Source: Ophryocystis elektroscirrha
Lineage: Eukaryota > Apicomplexa > Conoidasida > Neogregarinorida > Ophryocystidae
DNA: 60,468 bases
NCBI GenBank assembly: GCA_030141585.1
Contig: JAQIFP010000054.1
Span: 1 to 60,468, forward strand
Direction of reading: 5' to 3'
Position numbers and translations under genes: made by a program. Position 1 is the stretch's first letter, and the number at the start of each line of letters is the position of its first letter. This document shows, in pieces, positions 12,734 to 23,958 of the stretch. Below the pieces are notes generated by a model that saw only the letters and a list, made by a program, of their open reading frames with translations, searched no databases and was not told where the DNA came from.

Positions 12734-14417
12734 TATAAGAGGTTTTTTTCCAATAATAACGCTTATTTGTAATAATAAATTATAGTGTAATAATAAAATT
12801 ATATTATATATACTAGGATATGGGTATATAGTTATGAATATATATATATAGTTGGTTCTTTTACTAAGAGTATAAATAATTGATAAATGCACTATTTGTA
12901 TTTGTTAATTAATATATTCATTATAAGGTTCGATCCCCTAATGAAAGCGAGCGAGTGGGAGGTTCCATAGTGGGAACTGGAGCAATGATGAGTTTAACGA
13001 GGTTTGATAGATACGAAATATATAAATAAATATATTCATAAAGGTAATAGCTGTGTAAGCGCCGTTTTATACTATTTTTTTTAGTATAACTAATGTTAAA
13101 TTAGATTATTATGTCCAAGCAATCGTGAACCTTTAGATACATTTCTACTTGCTCGCTATGGAGATAATTCTGCAGTAGATATGCTAGTAATATTTTTATT
13201 ATTTGTTGAAGCAGTTTACACAGGTATCTGATATATACGGAGGAAATTATGCAGCCGTTGGGCTCAAGTCTAACATAATTGCGTCTAGTTTTGGAAAGCT
13301 GCAGAATATAGAATACAAGACACACAAACCGTCTCCCGAATCTGCTGATATTTCTATTCCAAATAAATCAGCTAGTCTACTTTTAACGAATAAATCTGAG
13401 ATTAAAGTAATGCATTTGATCAATAATATAAACTAGCAAAAAATCATTACTAACCATTATCTTAGTAAAAAAAATTCTCATGTATAGATATAGCTACAAA
13501 CTATTAATAATAGCTGTCACCGTATATATATACACACTTGTATTTATAAGGAAAACAAAATATAAATATGCTTACTTTTCAGCAAATATTTTCTTTTATA
13601 AATTGTATATAATGAATAAATTATAACTAGTAAGCTTACATGACTTATACATCATTGCTATTAATTGATATGGAATTTCTTTTTTAGGGAAATGAAGCAT
13701 CAAGTCAAGAAAATAAATGTGAGAATTCATTATGCTGTTGCTGCAACATTATACGGTGGAAAAACTTTCCAAACTCAGATGATGCTGCTGGATTTAATTG
13801 TATTTAATTTAATATATTGCAATTTGTTTAAACAGCAAAAATACCGTATTTGGATAATCAAAAATCAGATAAAGCCATGAAATTTATTTCAGTAAAGTAC
13901 ATTTTATACACTTTATCTTTTCAGCCATCTGAAGCTGATATAGCTAACTCACTTCTTACTATGACTAGTTTTAACACAACGCAACTTGCATACTTCAATG
14001 CACTTATACACAAATGTAAATCGTAAGTTTTATAATACTAATAATGTTTCTTTTACTTTAAGTTAAATCTCAATATAATAAATTAATTATAATGAATAAA
14101 TAATTATGAACTGTGTAAATAAGAAAAAATATATTTAAGTGTGTCTTTTGAATAATATAAGTAACATTGAATATTAGACAAATACTTATCAAATAATATA
14201 AACAATTGCTATAGGATATTACTTGTTGGAGCTTATTTAGAAATTCCTGGTCTTTTGGCGTCAATGCAGCATTCTGTTGACTTTTGGTCTAATAATACTT
14301 GCCAATTAAATTTTGTGAGGTAAAAAACCTTGAGAATCAAATTTTGTGTTAAGAGTTGCATTCAATCTTGGAGCTATAGGAGCTAATTTACTCAGTGCTC
14401 ACAACCTTTTCAATTAG
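11308..14417 (+). CDS. Type II pantothenate kinase
   Basis: It phosphorylates pantothenate, the first step of coenzyme A synthesis. Exon 1 (11308-11586) starts MGNSIGIDFSGSFVRIAI, the ATP-binding loop. Exon 2 (12165-12386) has LHSDKKWVFNITGSGANMF, equivalent to the family's ATGGGAYKFE site. Next come SYPFLVINLKSGCSFHVVR, GGSIVGTGAMMSL, VSDIYGGNYAAVGL and IIASSFGKLQ, matching DIYGGDY...ASSFG in animal enzymes. The end has LLVGAYLEIPGLLASMQHSV and GAIGANLLSAH. Introns near 14040 and 14320 are canonical, the latter about 34 nt. Glycine motifs are degenerate: SGS for GGT, and KSGCS for GSGVS. One join near 12390-12485 is unresolved, and an acidic/polar insert sits around 13690-13800. Start and end are well supported. 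Confidence 0.87.
11690..11990. repeat. (AAT)n-rich tract in pantothenate kinase intron
   Basis: An imperfect AAT/ATT repeat lies in the 578-nt first intron (11587-12164). It is open in one frame and would encode Asn/Ile-rich sequence, but the flanking donor and acceptor join the conserved exons directly in phase 0. Confidence 0.75.
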
Positions 14418-14513
14418 TCAATTGTTTTCTTAATTTTTTTATATACATAAATTAATATTATTTAATAATTTGGTGATGTTTTTTTTTTCAATCCGGGTTT
14501 TCAAACAATATAA

Positions 14514-15473
14514 ATGTTAAATAAAATTATATTTTTATATTTGTTCGTCATAAATCACAGCATATCTCAGCCATTTGATGATCCGCGTTTTTATATATTT
14601 CCTAAATCAGCTGATTTGATCAAAGCTTTAAGTGCTTTAAATGGTTGCAAATTGCAACACTCTCCTTTACCGTATATCAAGACTCTATTATTCTTTACAT
14701 GTTCAGATATAAATATGGCATAGAAACATTACCTAAAATTGACGCATTACATCAAAATAGTATGCAGAAATATATGATAAATAATGGGTTTTAGTGAATC
14801 TTCATGTCGAACAAATAATCAAATTGAAACAGGGTATAAATTATATGGGTTTTAACTGTACATAGAACGACAACTAGCTTTACAAAAAGAGCTCCAGAAT
14901 TCTTATGTAAATTATAATTCGGGTAAGAACTCAATATAAAGCAAATTAACTGACAATATTGTATTTTATGCTATCAAAAACTGTGCTGTTATAGTTTTAT
15001 AGTTAAGATATTTTATATGTTTAAATTTAACACAGAGTAGTCATTAAACTAATTATGTGTAATATACAGGAATACATATTAAGTTTGAATGTATTAATAT
15101 ATCAGGTTAAATATTATTACTAAAATTTATTCTTACATATAACTTTGATTAAACAGCTAATAAATTATTATTCCATGTTATTATACCCAATAAACAAATT
15201 AATCAAATGTTATTTATTAAGTATAATTACTTTTCTTTTACTTTGAACAAATATTTATTAAGACCTGTTTTATAACATAAACTATGCACTTTAGGGCTTA
15301 TAAGTTATCCTTTAACTAAAAATGATGATATAAAAGTTGCGCCCAATGAAAAAATATACGAGAGTAGTAAGAAATGATTTATAATAATCAACAATGTAGT
15401 GTTTGAAGGTGAATACAAAGGATGGTTTGCCGAATTGAGAGATAAATTTAAAAAGTTGCTTCATAATAATTGA
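14514..15473 (+). CDS. Small protein with N-terminal hydrophobic leader
   Basis: Not recognised. The start at 14514 gives a hydrophobic leader (MLNKIIFLYLFVINHSIS) that looks like a signal peptide or membrane anchor. Then come DDPRFYIFPKSADLIKALSA and, after a mini-intron ending at about 14707, YKYGIETLPKIDALHQN. Two further mini-introns (about 14761-14795 and 14834-14865) lead to a basic helix, VEQIIKLKQERQLALQKELQ. A longer intron follows, then LISYPLTKNDDIKVAPNEK, a 33-nt intron and FEGEYKGWFAELRDKFKKLL, ending HNN at 15473. Total is about 150 residues. Every mini-intron keeps frame, which supports a real gene. It starts 96 bp after the pantothenate kinase stop. Secretory or mitochondrial targeting are both possible. 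Confidence 0.6.
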
Positions 15474-15822
15474 TAAATAAAATTTCTTATATATTTTTAA
15501 TCTGTGGTGTTTATTTCAACTTAAAAAAAATTGATGTGTTATATCATGCAATATATAACACAAATAAGGAATTAATCTGCAAATTATTTAAAGTAACTTA
15601 GACTAATAGTCAAATTTAGTTAAAACTTATATTTATGGTATTCACATCTACAAAAATGCTTATATATGATACTCATATATATAAATAGATAAGTTTAGCC
15701 GGTATGTATTGAAATATATAAAAAAAAATGTTTCTTGATTCTAATACAATACATGTATGTGTTTTTTAGTCTTAATAGTAGGATATTTTTGTATTACGTT
15801 CCCAAGCATCTAATTTCAGATC
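15474..15822. other. Intergenic region, no feature seen
   Basis: AT-rich spacer between two plus-strand genes. It must hold the terminator of the small leader-peptide gene and the promoter of the BAR gene. I see no repeat array or RNA gene in it. Confidence 0.5.
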
Positions 15823-17613
15823 ATGGCTCGTCGCGTTTTATCAAACGTTAGAGACGTATTCAATAAGGTAACTCTGATTAATATTCACGTATTTTATACA
15901 ATTAATTATTTTAGACATATAATTATCATATCAAATATATTATTTTATTGTGTAAGTATAGCATAAGTAATATATGTGTATATTTAGCAGGTGTATTAAT
16001 AATAATTTACTATTGACTATTTAAGCACATGTAATTATTTTCATTATACTACAAGCATATTATGTTATAAATTAATTATATTGTATTTACAATAATCAAT
16101 TAAATTGTTATACTTATTTTTTATAGAACATTTATGGAAACCAAATAGTTTATAGTAGTATTATTTTATATTTTTACATTTGTATAATTTATAAATATAT
16201 AAGTAGTTAATTATATAAGTATTATCAAAAATATATAAAACTAATTAAATTAATTAACAGTTTAAATTGTATTATAATATATATATATATTACATATTAT
16301 AACAATTATAATATAATACAATTTGTATTACATTATAATATTATTGATGCTAATTGTTTCAATTTTTTTTTTTATTCAAATATAATATATTATAACGTGC
16401 TTTAAACTGAAGGTTTCTCATGCTACGTTGAGCTCGAAGTTCTTAAAGTCAAGTGAACGTAATTACACGGATGACCCAAAATTAAAACTATTAACAAATC
16501 AACTTCAGTTCCATACTTTAATAGTTTCGTCAATGAATCAAATAATTGACTTTATTCAAGGTAAAAGATTCAAGTCTATTATTTATATTAGCATTTGAGC
16601 TCAATCAGGCGGCTTTATTAGAAGCAGCTAACGATATATGGACTTCACAGAAAACTCCTTATAATTTACCAAACACATTAATGCAAACAGCTGTAATTAT
16701 GCAACTATATAATACTTAGCTTACAGAGTAACTTACACTCGGTCAAAGAAAAACTTGTATGCATTTTATATTTGGCCTTTTATATTTCATAGGGCAATAC
16801 ATTAGAAGAAATAAAGTCTGATTCCAGTATAAAAGTCGATACTATAAAGTTGATCTTTGAAAAAGTTGATTTAGTTAAAGTATCTCTTACGAAAGAAACC
16901 CATTATACACAAGTAATTGCTTACAAATGCAAAATACATGTGTATAGTATATTCATAAAAGTATAACTTGATTAATAGATACATTCATAAGGATAATAGA
17001 TAAGACCTAAATTAGTCTAATAAATATGCTGGTTAAAGGTTATGTACAGCAGAGTATATGTTGTATGTATTTTACTTGCACCTCACATAATGTCTTTGTC
17101 AATAGTTTCTTTTTGCGCGAACTGTTGAGTAATGTCTAATCAATAACTCATTTATGTTTCAGAAACTGGATAAAATGAGACAAGAAAAGTAATTTTCTAT
17201 TTATAAGACTTTGACAGACCTATCAATCCAACTATGCATAATATGAAAATATTGAGGGTAAACCTCTTACAATTTTTTCTACTCCGACAGAACCAAGGAA
17301 AATTGGAGCTTGCTATTCGAGAAAAAGATATACATCAACCGTTATTGCAGTAATTTATTGAAACTGTACAATCAGTGCTTTAGAAAAGAAATTGACGAAA
17401 CTTGTAGCACTATTGTTTCCGATTCTTATTATACCTTAAAATCAGTAATGATGATGTAGTTGATTAATATTTAGTCAAAATTGCATCAATAAATTATCCT
17501 TTACTTGTACAATATAATCAACATTTATACACTTTAATTAATTTGATGTCTTTAATTAATTTATATTTAAATTTATGCTAAAATTATATATGATATTTTT
17601 AATATATATATTT

Positions 17614-17670
<57 letters not shown>

Positions 17671-19035
17671 TATATATAAACGATTGTTAAATTTACATAG
17701 ATAATTATATATTAAGTGTTAATTACTCTAATTATTCTGAATATTATTTGATATTTTTAGTTATGAATGTAAATAACATAAATTAAATTAGTTAGATTAT
17801 TGTTGTCATACTAGTATATATGAACTATATATATATATACTAGTATATATAAACTATATATATATATACTAGTATATATATATATATAGTTTAATTAGAT
17901 TTCTAGTTTATATTTATATCATATACGTTAATAACATGATAGTTTAATATATTTGAATTTGATTATTTATTGCGATTCAGGCAATATCCGCAACTGTAGA
18001 GTATTTCACTCTAATGTCTTCTATTATACAGCGGTACAAACAACCATTAAAAAAAGCACAGGTAACAGATATTTCAAATACTTTAATTGTAAACTCAAAC
18101 ATATTCTTAAGTGTAATATCATTTTAGCTCGTAATGGAAAGAAATATCGTTAAGCCTAAAGAACCTGCCAAGTAACATTACTTTATTTTTACTCTTCTAT
18201 AAGACATAAAATCCCACATATTTCAATGAAAAAAGCTCTTTCTTCCAATAAGACTCCTACCGCTCCAGACTTCCCTGATACTAATCGAAAAATTGAACCA
18301 CCTTCAATAAAAAAAAGTATAAATAATATTTTTGAAGATGAAAAGCTTGAAACTGTCAATGAGTCTAAAGCTGACGACTATGTATTAAGAACCCAACAAA
18401 CAATATCCTCTCCCCTTAAGCCTATTGAACATCCATTATCGAAAAGTAATTATGTTTTCATGTATACTATAATAATTTCTCTTACAATATGCAGCAAATA
18501 TATATGTGTCACTAATTATATGCTTCATACACAGTATATAGTCTAATGGAATAAACCTCAATTTGTTAGTAAACATAATATATAATAAAATAATAATATA
18601 CTTGATTAGTATGTAACTTATAATTATACTATAATAATATATTTATATGTATTATTTTTACAGTTTGTATTTAATTAAATGGTTACAGTTTGATACACGA
18701 GATAAAAAAAAAAAAAAAAAGATAATACATATATATATGCATATGAAATGCTTATTTAATATAAATAATAATAATAATAATTATGCTAATTAATTTAGAA
18801 TTTGAAACAAAAAGTGTGGTAAATCAACCTGTATTTCCTGATGACATTATCACAATATCCTCTGAATCAATAATTCCTATCTCAAAATCGAACGTGAAAG
18901 TGAATCCATATAAAAAAAACCCAATAGAAATGCAATGGCCAAAGTATTACAGTGAGTGGATTAATCAGATACAGTCTAAGAAAGGTATACAGTGTAAAAT
19001 TTATAACATTTTTAACATCAGAAGATCATGGATAG
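15823..19035 (+). CDS. BAR-domain-like membrane-bending protein
   Basis: The start at 15823 gives MARRVLSNVRDVFNK. The next exon (from about 16413) has KFLKSSERNYTDDPKLKLLT and QFHTLIVSSMNQIIDFIQ. Further exons give a long run of amphipathic helices: LNQAALLEAANDIWTSQK, IKLIFEKVDLVKVSLTKE, KLDKMRQEK, GKLELAIREKDIHQPLLQ and VEYFTLMSSIIQRYKQPLKK. The three-helix, Lys-rich pattern with a KLDKMR-type motif resembles BAR domains, which dimerise and curve membranes. Helical content is seen directly; the BAR assignment is by pattern. The C-terminal part (from 18200) is polar and Pro/Ser-rich, probably disordered, and ends QSKKEDHG at 19035. At least seven introns are about 31-37 nt. A long intron (about 17455-17980) contains (TA)n at 17612-17667. 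The coding end overlaps the convergent gene by 10 bp. Confidence 0.6.
17612..17889. repeat. (TA)n run and tandem direct repeats in BAR-gene intron
   Basis: A (TA)n run at 17612-17667 is followed at 17811-17889 by three spaced copies of actagtatatat separated by aactatatatatatat. Both lie in one long intron. Confidence 0.8.
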
Positions 19036-19316
19036 TACTCAACAGCTTCTTTAGGTACTCCACAACTTCTTGCTAACAGACTTAAAGTTCTAGGGCATAA
19101 GTTTTCATATTGAAACGCGTCTGTATTATTGTATATGTTCAAACAGTCTGGGTTTTCTTCAAGACGTAAATCCCCCATTGGCTTTGGAGGCTCGTACGAA
19201 CTAATATCTTTTTCGTATCTAAACGAATTTGACGGCAAACCCGTACTTGGTGCTGCTGCCTTAGTCTCTGGATTTTCTAATTTTCGTGTTGAAGGCTTTT
19301 TATTTTTAGTTACCAT
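19026..19316 (-). CDS. 96-residue single-exon protein, function unknown
   Basis: This open frame starts MVTKNKKPSTRKLENPE (ATG at 19316) and ends SCGVPKEAVEYYP. The N-terminal third is basic and Ser/Pro/Ala-rich. The middle has SNSFRYEKDISSYEPPKPMG and the C-terminal part is NTDAFQYENLCPRTLSLLAR. The mixed composition, unlike a microsatellite translation, argues that it is coding. No family recognised. It is intronless in a region where nearly every gene is split. Its stop codon lies within the 3' coding end of the BAR gene. Confidence 0.55.
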   Translation of the reverse strand: MVTKNKKPSTRKLENPETKAAAPSTGLPSNSFRYEKDISSYEPPKPMGDLRLEENPDCLNIYNNTDAFQYENLCPRTLSLLARSCGVPKEAVEYYP

Positions 19317-20236
19317 ATGTTAAAATTTAATTTAGTCATTTCAGTCAACTAAGCAGTAATTTTATCTGATTGTGAGCTATTAAAAAGTAATAACTAAATA
19401 TTATTTAAAAAACATTTTTTTTACTTTTTCTTTAAAGTAAAAATTTACACAAATTATAAAAATGCAGACAATATATATTTTGTGCTTTAGTCAAATAATC
19501 TTGCGACCAAAGAAAAATCCAATATTTTAACTGTTTAGTAACCAAAAAAATTACTTGCTATTAAACCCAAACAGTAAAATTTGCCTATTTTTTAATCTCT
19601 ATTCAATTTGGGGATGTTCCGTATATATGTATATATATATATAAATACATTTAAATAAAGCTACATGTAAGAATTTACATATGAAAACATATATATATAT
19701 CCATATATATATAAGATGTATATGTATAGAAATATATTATACTTTATACAAGATTATCTAATATTATAATATATGATTGACGATATAAGTATATATATAT
19801 TAAAACTTATATAAGTTTAAATAATTATAATAATATATCAATATATATATATATATATATATATAATTATATATAAATCAATATATGAAAATATATATTT
19901 ATATATATATGTAAATATATATAACGATATGTATATAAGAGTATATAGATAAGAATATGTGTATAAAGATACATACATATATATATATATATAATATATG
20001 TATATATATATATGAAAAATTATATATCTATAAATATTTTGAATAAAAATATACACAATAAGATATAAGCATCGATTTACTAAGTATTTACGTTTAACAA
20101 AATAAGCTTATTTTACATGTGTAATTAATAAAAATTATCCTATGAGAAATACTTAGGCAAAGTGAATTATTTTTTATTTTTTTTTAGTTAGAAATGGTTG
20201 GAAAGAACGTAGTCTTGGTTATTACGTAAATAAGAG
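19317..20236. other. Divergent intergenic region with AT repeats
   Basis: This lies between the 96-residue gene (-) and the small replication-like gene (+). Positions 19620-20060 are mostly degenerate (TA)n, clearest at 19843-19863 and 19980-20010. An ATG at 20194 could belong to an upstream exon of the next gene, but I could not build a convincing join. Confidence 0.5.
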
Positions 20237-20591
20237 ATGAAACGTGAAGGCTTAATTAGTAATTTACTTGAAGAGGCAGAAATATGCCACAAGTTGATGA
20301 CTACAGTAATTGAATACTTTGATAGTACGACTTTAGAAAACGTATTTTTTGATGTCCAACCAAGATAAAAGAATAATAGTTTTATATTTGAAACAAATTC
20401 TTGCTATCAAACCATATATAGAAAACAATATAAAAATACCCAAGTATATATACACTATGGTTGAAAAAGACAGTATAAAAATATTATCGCATCTTTTGAA
20501 GAAACCATGGAATCGAGACACTATGATTGCTACAGGGTTTTTATCTCGCATTCGATTTTTAAGCACTCAAATAAAGAAAATTAATTATTAA
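20237..20591 (+). CDS. Possible GINS complex subunit Psf1 (short)
   Basis: Two exons, 20237-20305 and 20337-20591, joined by a 31-nt intron. They encode about 108 residues: MKREGLISNLLEEAEICHKL, then SNQDKRIIVLYLKQILAIKP, IPKYIYTMVEKDSIKI and GFLSRIRFLSTQIKKINY. The helical layout (E-x-L-x-x-x-LEE, then N-x-x-KR-x-x-x-x-YL, then P-x-x-x-x-x-M) resembles the A domain of Psf1, one of four subunits of the GINS ring in the replicative CMG helicase. This is a weak resemblance by eye. The usual C-terminal B domain is absent, and the N-terminus may be incomplete (alternative ATG at 20194). The neighbour is Ctf4, which binds GINS in other eukaryotes, but adjacency alone proves nothing. Confidence 0.4.
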
Positions 20592-21220
20592 AAACAAATA
20601 AAATATGTTTGGATGTGTCTGTAATCAGATGTATATACAATACATCACAAACTATCTGTAAATCTTTGCTAAGTGAAATATTGACATAGACATATATACA
20701 CCTGTTAACTATTTGCTCCATATTTTATTATGTACCATAAAAATAACTAAGTGCATATATATATTATGCTATATGTATATACGTCGTGCGTGCGTAACTA
20801 ACTATACATCTATATATATATATATGTATATATGTATACATATATGTATATATATATATGTATGTATGTATTTATATATATATATACATAAATTTATTCG
20901 GATTACACTTATTATGCTTCGAATATTTCTGACTATATATACTTTTTTATAATAGCATTTAAAAATATAAATGTCCATGCGACATAATATTTATTAGTAT
21001 AATATATAAATAAATATAATTATTTATTTCACTGAATTTACTAAAGTTAAGTATTATTTAACTCCATATATACACTTCCTATGAAATATTAACGAAACCT
21101 TTGCTCAGAAAACTGATTTTTTCAAACAAGCATGTATTTTCAGCATAGTTGAGCCTTGATACTTGAGATTTATTGAAATAAATATTTTATTCTAAATCAT
21201 TAGGTACACATAATTCGTTA
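20592..21220. other. Intergenic region upstream of Ctf4
   Basis: AT-rich, with (TA)n/(TATG)n around 20812-20886. I looked here for exons of an N-terminal WD40 propeller for the Ctf4 gene and saw none. Confidence 0.5.
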
Positions 21221-23472
21221 ATGGAAGGGGTTCGATTTACGAATAATAAATTTATTTTATTAGAATAAAAAGAAACGAAAGTTTGAGGACGAAGAAGAAG
21301 ATCTGTTTTTGGATTTCGAAGAAGATGAAGAAGAAGAAGAAGAAGATGTTTTATTAAATGAAGAAATAATCACTACAGAAGAAGTTGAACCAGATTTATT
21401 GTCCAAAAATGATTACGTATGTTATTTTTTAGTGTATGGTTTCCTAATTAGAAAGATGGTCTGAATTCTGAAGTACCCAATAATAAAATAGTACGCAACT
21501 TTGCTTAATCATCATATTAGTTATATATCCAACCAAATAGCTCAAAATTCACCTCTAAATTATACCCAAGACAAAGGTATATTATTTCATTAGTGGCAAG
21601 TATATATATTCCCTTGTGTGGTATGGTTACAGATATTTTGACTTCAATGACTCCGGCTATATTGCTGTAGTGGAAGATTCCAAGAACTCCAGCGTAATTG
21701 AGGTGGAATCAACGACAGTAGGAACCGGTCCTCGTAGACAGGCCATTAGAAATGAATTCAAACAGTTTAATATGGGATCAATAGGTTTAAATTATATATA
21801 TATCAAATATTAGTTGCAGATAAGTTAGGATTTTTATTAGCGCGTGGATATTGCGAGCCAGTATTAGACAAAGATGATATTGAACAAAAAGATGATATAG
21901 AAAAAGTCAGAATATTTTGTAATTTTATACTATTTAGATATACTGCAATTAAAAACTAATAGTCGAAATATATATTTTTGGATTTATTTTTATAATTGGT
22001 AGTTTGTAACTCACTTTTATCTATAATTACGCTTAAATATCCATAATTGTAATAACAATACATAAAATAATATAAATTAATATAAATATGAATATATAAA
22101 TGTTTATATAAATATATTTGAAAATATGTATATATATATATATATATATAAATATTTTTTTAAAGGGGGCGTTTGCAAATAATGCAAAATTATTAGATAA
22201 TTAATTTTTTTATGATCTAAAGTTATTCGTAAATATATTATTCAAGTAAATTGTTTTTCAGAATAACGAAGAGTTTTCTGAGTCAATTTTTGAGTATTAG
22301 TTAGTATTTAATTCATCATACAACATTGGTATCAGTCCTTTTGAATCATGGGCAGCGCTATCAAAAACATCGTGGCGAAAACAGATGCCCAAAGGAGAAA
22401 TTATAACCCACTGTAGACTGACATCCAATGCAATATGTCTTCTAACTAATAGCGGATATTTACGCCTTATATCAAAAGCAGGAATTCAAAAAAGCATAAT
22501 AAAAATTCGTGGAAAACCTATAACGCTTATAGGACGCGATAGTCATTTATTGATTATATCCAATATATTTGAAAAAGAAGTATTAATTATTTTACAAAGA
22601 TTGCGTTCTAGCATTGTATGCGGTTGCTTGATATAAGCAAAAATCAAGAAATATTCAATATATCCGTATCTTTCAAATCTAGTATAATATGGGCAGGGCT
22701 TACCAAAGAACATTTACCAATAATTGTTGAAGCAAATGGTAATAATACTTACTGGTATTAGTTTGCTTATATTTATTTTTCTTAGAGTGTATATAAATAT
22801 ATATTATATTATGCATATAACTAGATATAAATATGTTCTTTAAAGTATCTGTATTGTAATATGTTATGTATTATTTCTATAGGTGATGTATATGGAGTAT
22901 GTGATATTTTTAAATGCTACGATATGGTTCCTTTGCTTCAATTGAAGGATACTTTAGACGAAGTGGAAACTTTGCTTATAGAAAGCAACAAAAATACAAT
23001 ATGTGATTATTACTGGATTACAAAAGCTACACTAGAGACAGTAATTATATAAAACTACGCATAGCATGAGTATTAGTTAGATGTATTTTCAATAACTAAA
23101 AAGTACTCTCAACCCCCTATAAACGTAAGTTTGCCTATAGTAAAATTGAACTTTCGTTTACCTCATGCTATTATGGATAATGATTCTCACTTAACGTATT
23201 CGGAATGGAGTCAGAAAATAGAAGGTGACCCAGAATGCAGAGTAAGTACATGTTTCCATGACTTTGTAGATAATCAACATTAAAAATAATTAATCACTAT
23301 TGTTAATTTATAAGTTACACATTCACAATGTATTATGACGCAGAATAGAATTTAACTTTTCTTACATTAATTTGAAAAAAAATATATATAAACATTATAT
23401 ATAATAATAAACTAAATTCTACGTCTATTATATATAATATGTCAACTATGAACACGGGTATAATTTATCTTA

Positions 23473-23509
<37 letters not shown>

Positions 23510-23951
23510 CATGTATAGATATATAATTTAATTAGTAAGAAATAGATAGATAATTTATTTTATAGGCAACAAATATATCGTGGGATCTACTAGACGAATT
23601 AAGAGGAAAATTAGATTTAATAAGAATTCATTTACTAAAGACTGACCAAAAAAAAGAATTACAACAAGTTTTGATAAAAATGGATAAGATACTGTTTCGC
23701 TTATTCTTAAAAACTTTAGGAGAAGGTCACGTGAGTGTACATGTGTAATAATACGAAACTAATATAGGAAAACTTGGCTTTTGAGGCAGTTAAATTATTT
23801 ACTCACGAAAAAACTGTGCGTTTAGCAGCCAAGCAAACAGAAATTCGACAAATAAAGTAATTGTTATGATAAATATCATCAATTAATTTTCAGTAAACTG
23901 CAAGATCTTATTTATAACTATATTAATGAGCGTTTTCAAAGCAGTTCTTGA
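21221..23951 (+). CDS. CTF4: Ctf4/AND-1 (WDHD1) replisome hub, SepB region
   Basis: Ctf4 links the CMG helicase to DNA polymerase alpha and other replisome factors. The predicted start MEG (21221) joins by a 34-nt intron to an acidic stretch (KKKRKFEDEEEDLFLDFEED). Then IQPNSSKFTSKLYPRQ, YFDFNDSGYIAVVED and SSVIEVE match the start of the SepB beta-propeller of human AND-1. PFESWAALSKTSWRKQ, LTNSGYLRLISKAG, PIVKLNFRLPHA and the helical end (KMDKILFRLFLKTLGE, NLAFEAVKLFTHEKTVRLAA) follow in the family's order. Introns are mostly 29-42 nt; two longer ones lie at about 21908-22260 and 23243-23566. No N-terminal WD40 repeats or C-terminal HMG box were seen, so the protein is much shorter than the animal form. 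It ends 7 bp from the convergent WDR70 stop. Confidence 0.82.
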
Positions 23952-23958
23952 TAATTCA

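Noticed and set aside
12926..12938. The string ggttcgatccc looks like a tRNA T-arm loop.
   Set aside because: It is in frame with VRSPNESERVGG of the pantothenate kinase, and no D-arm, anticodon arm or acceptor stem surrounds it.
17953..19076. Separate gene starting near 17953 or 18226.
   Set aside because: Mini-introns connect these segments in frame to the upstream BAR-like exons.
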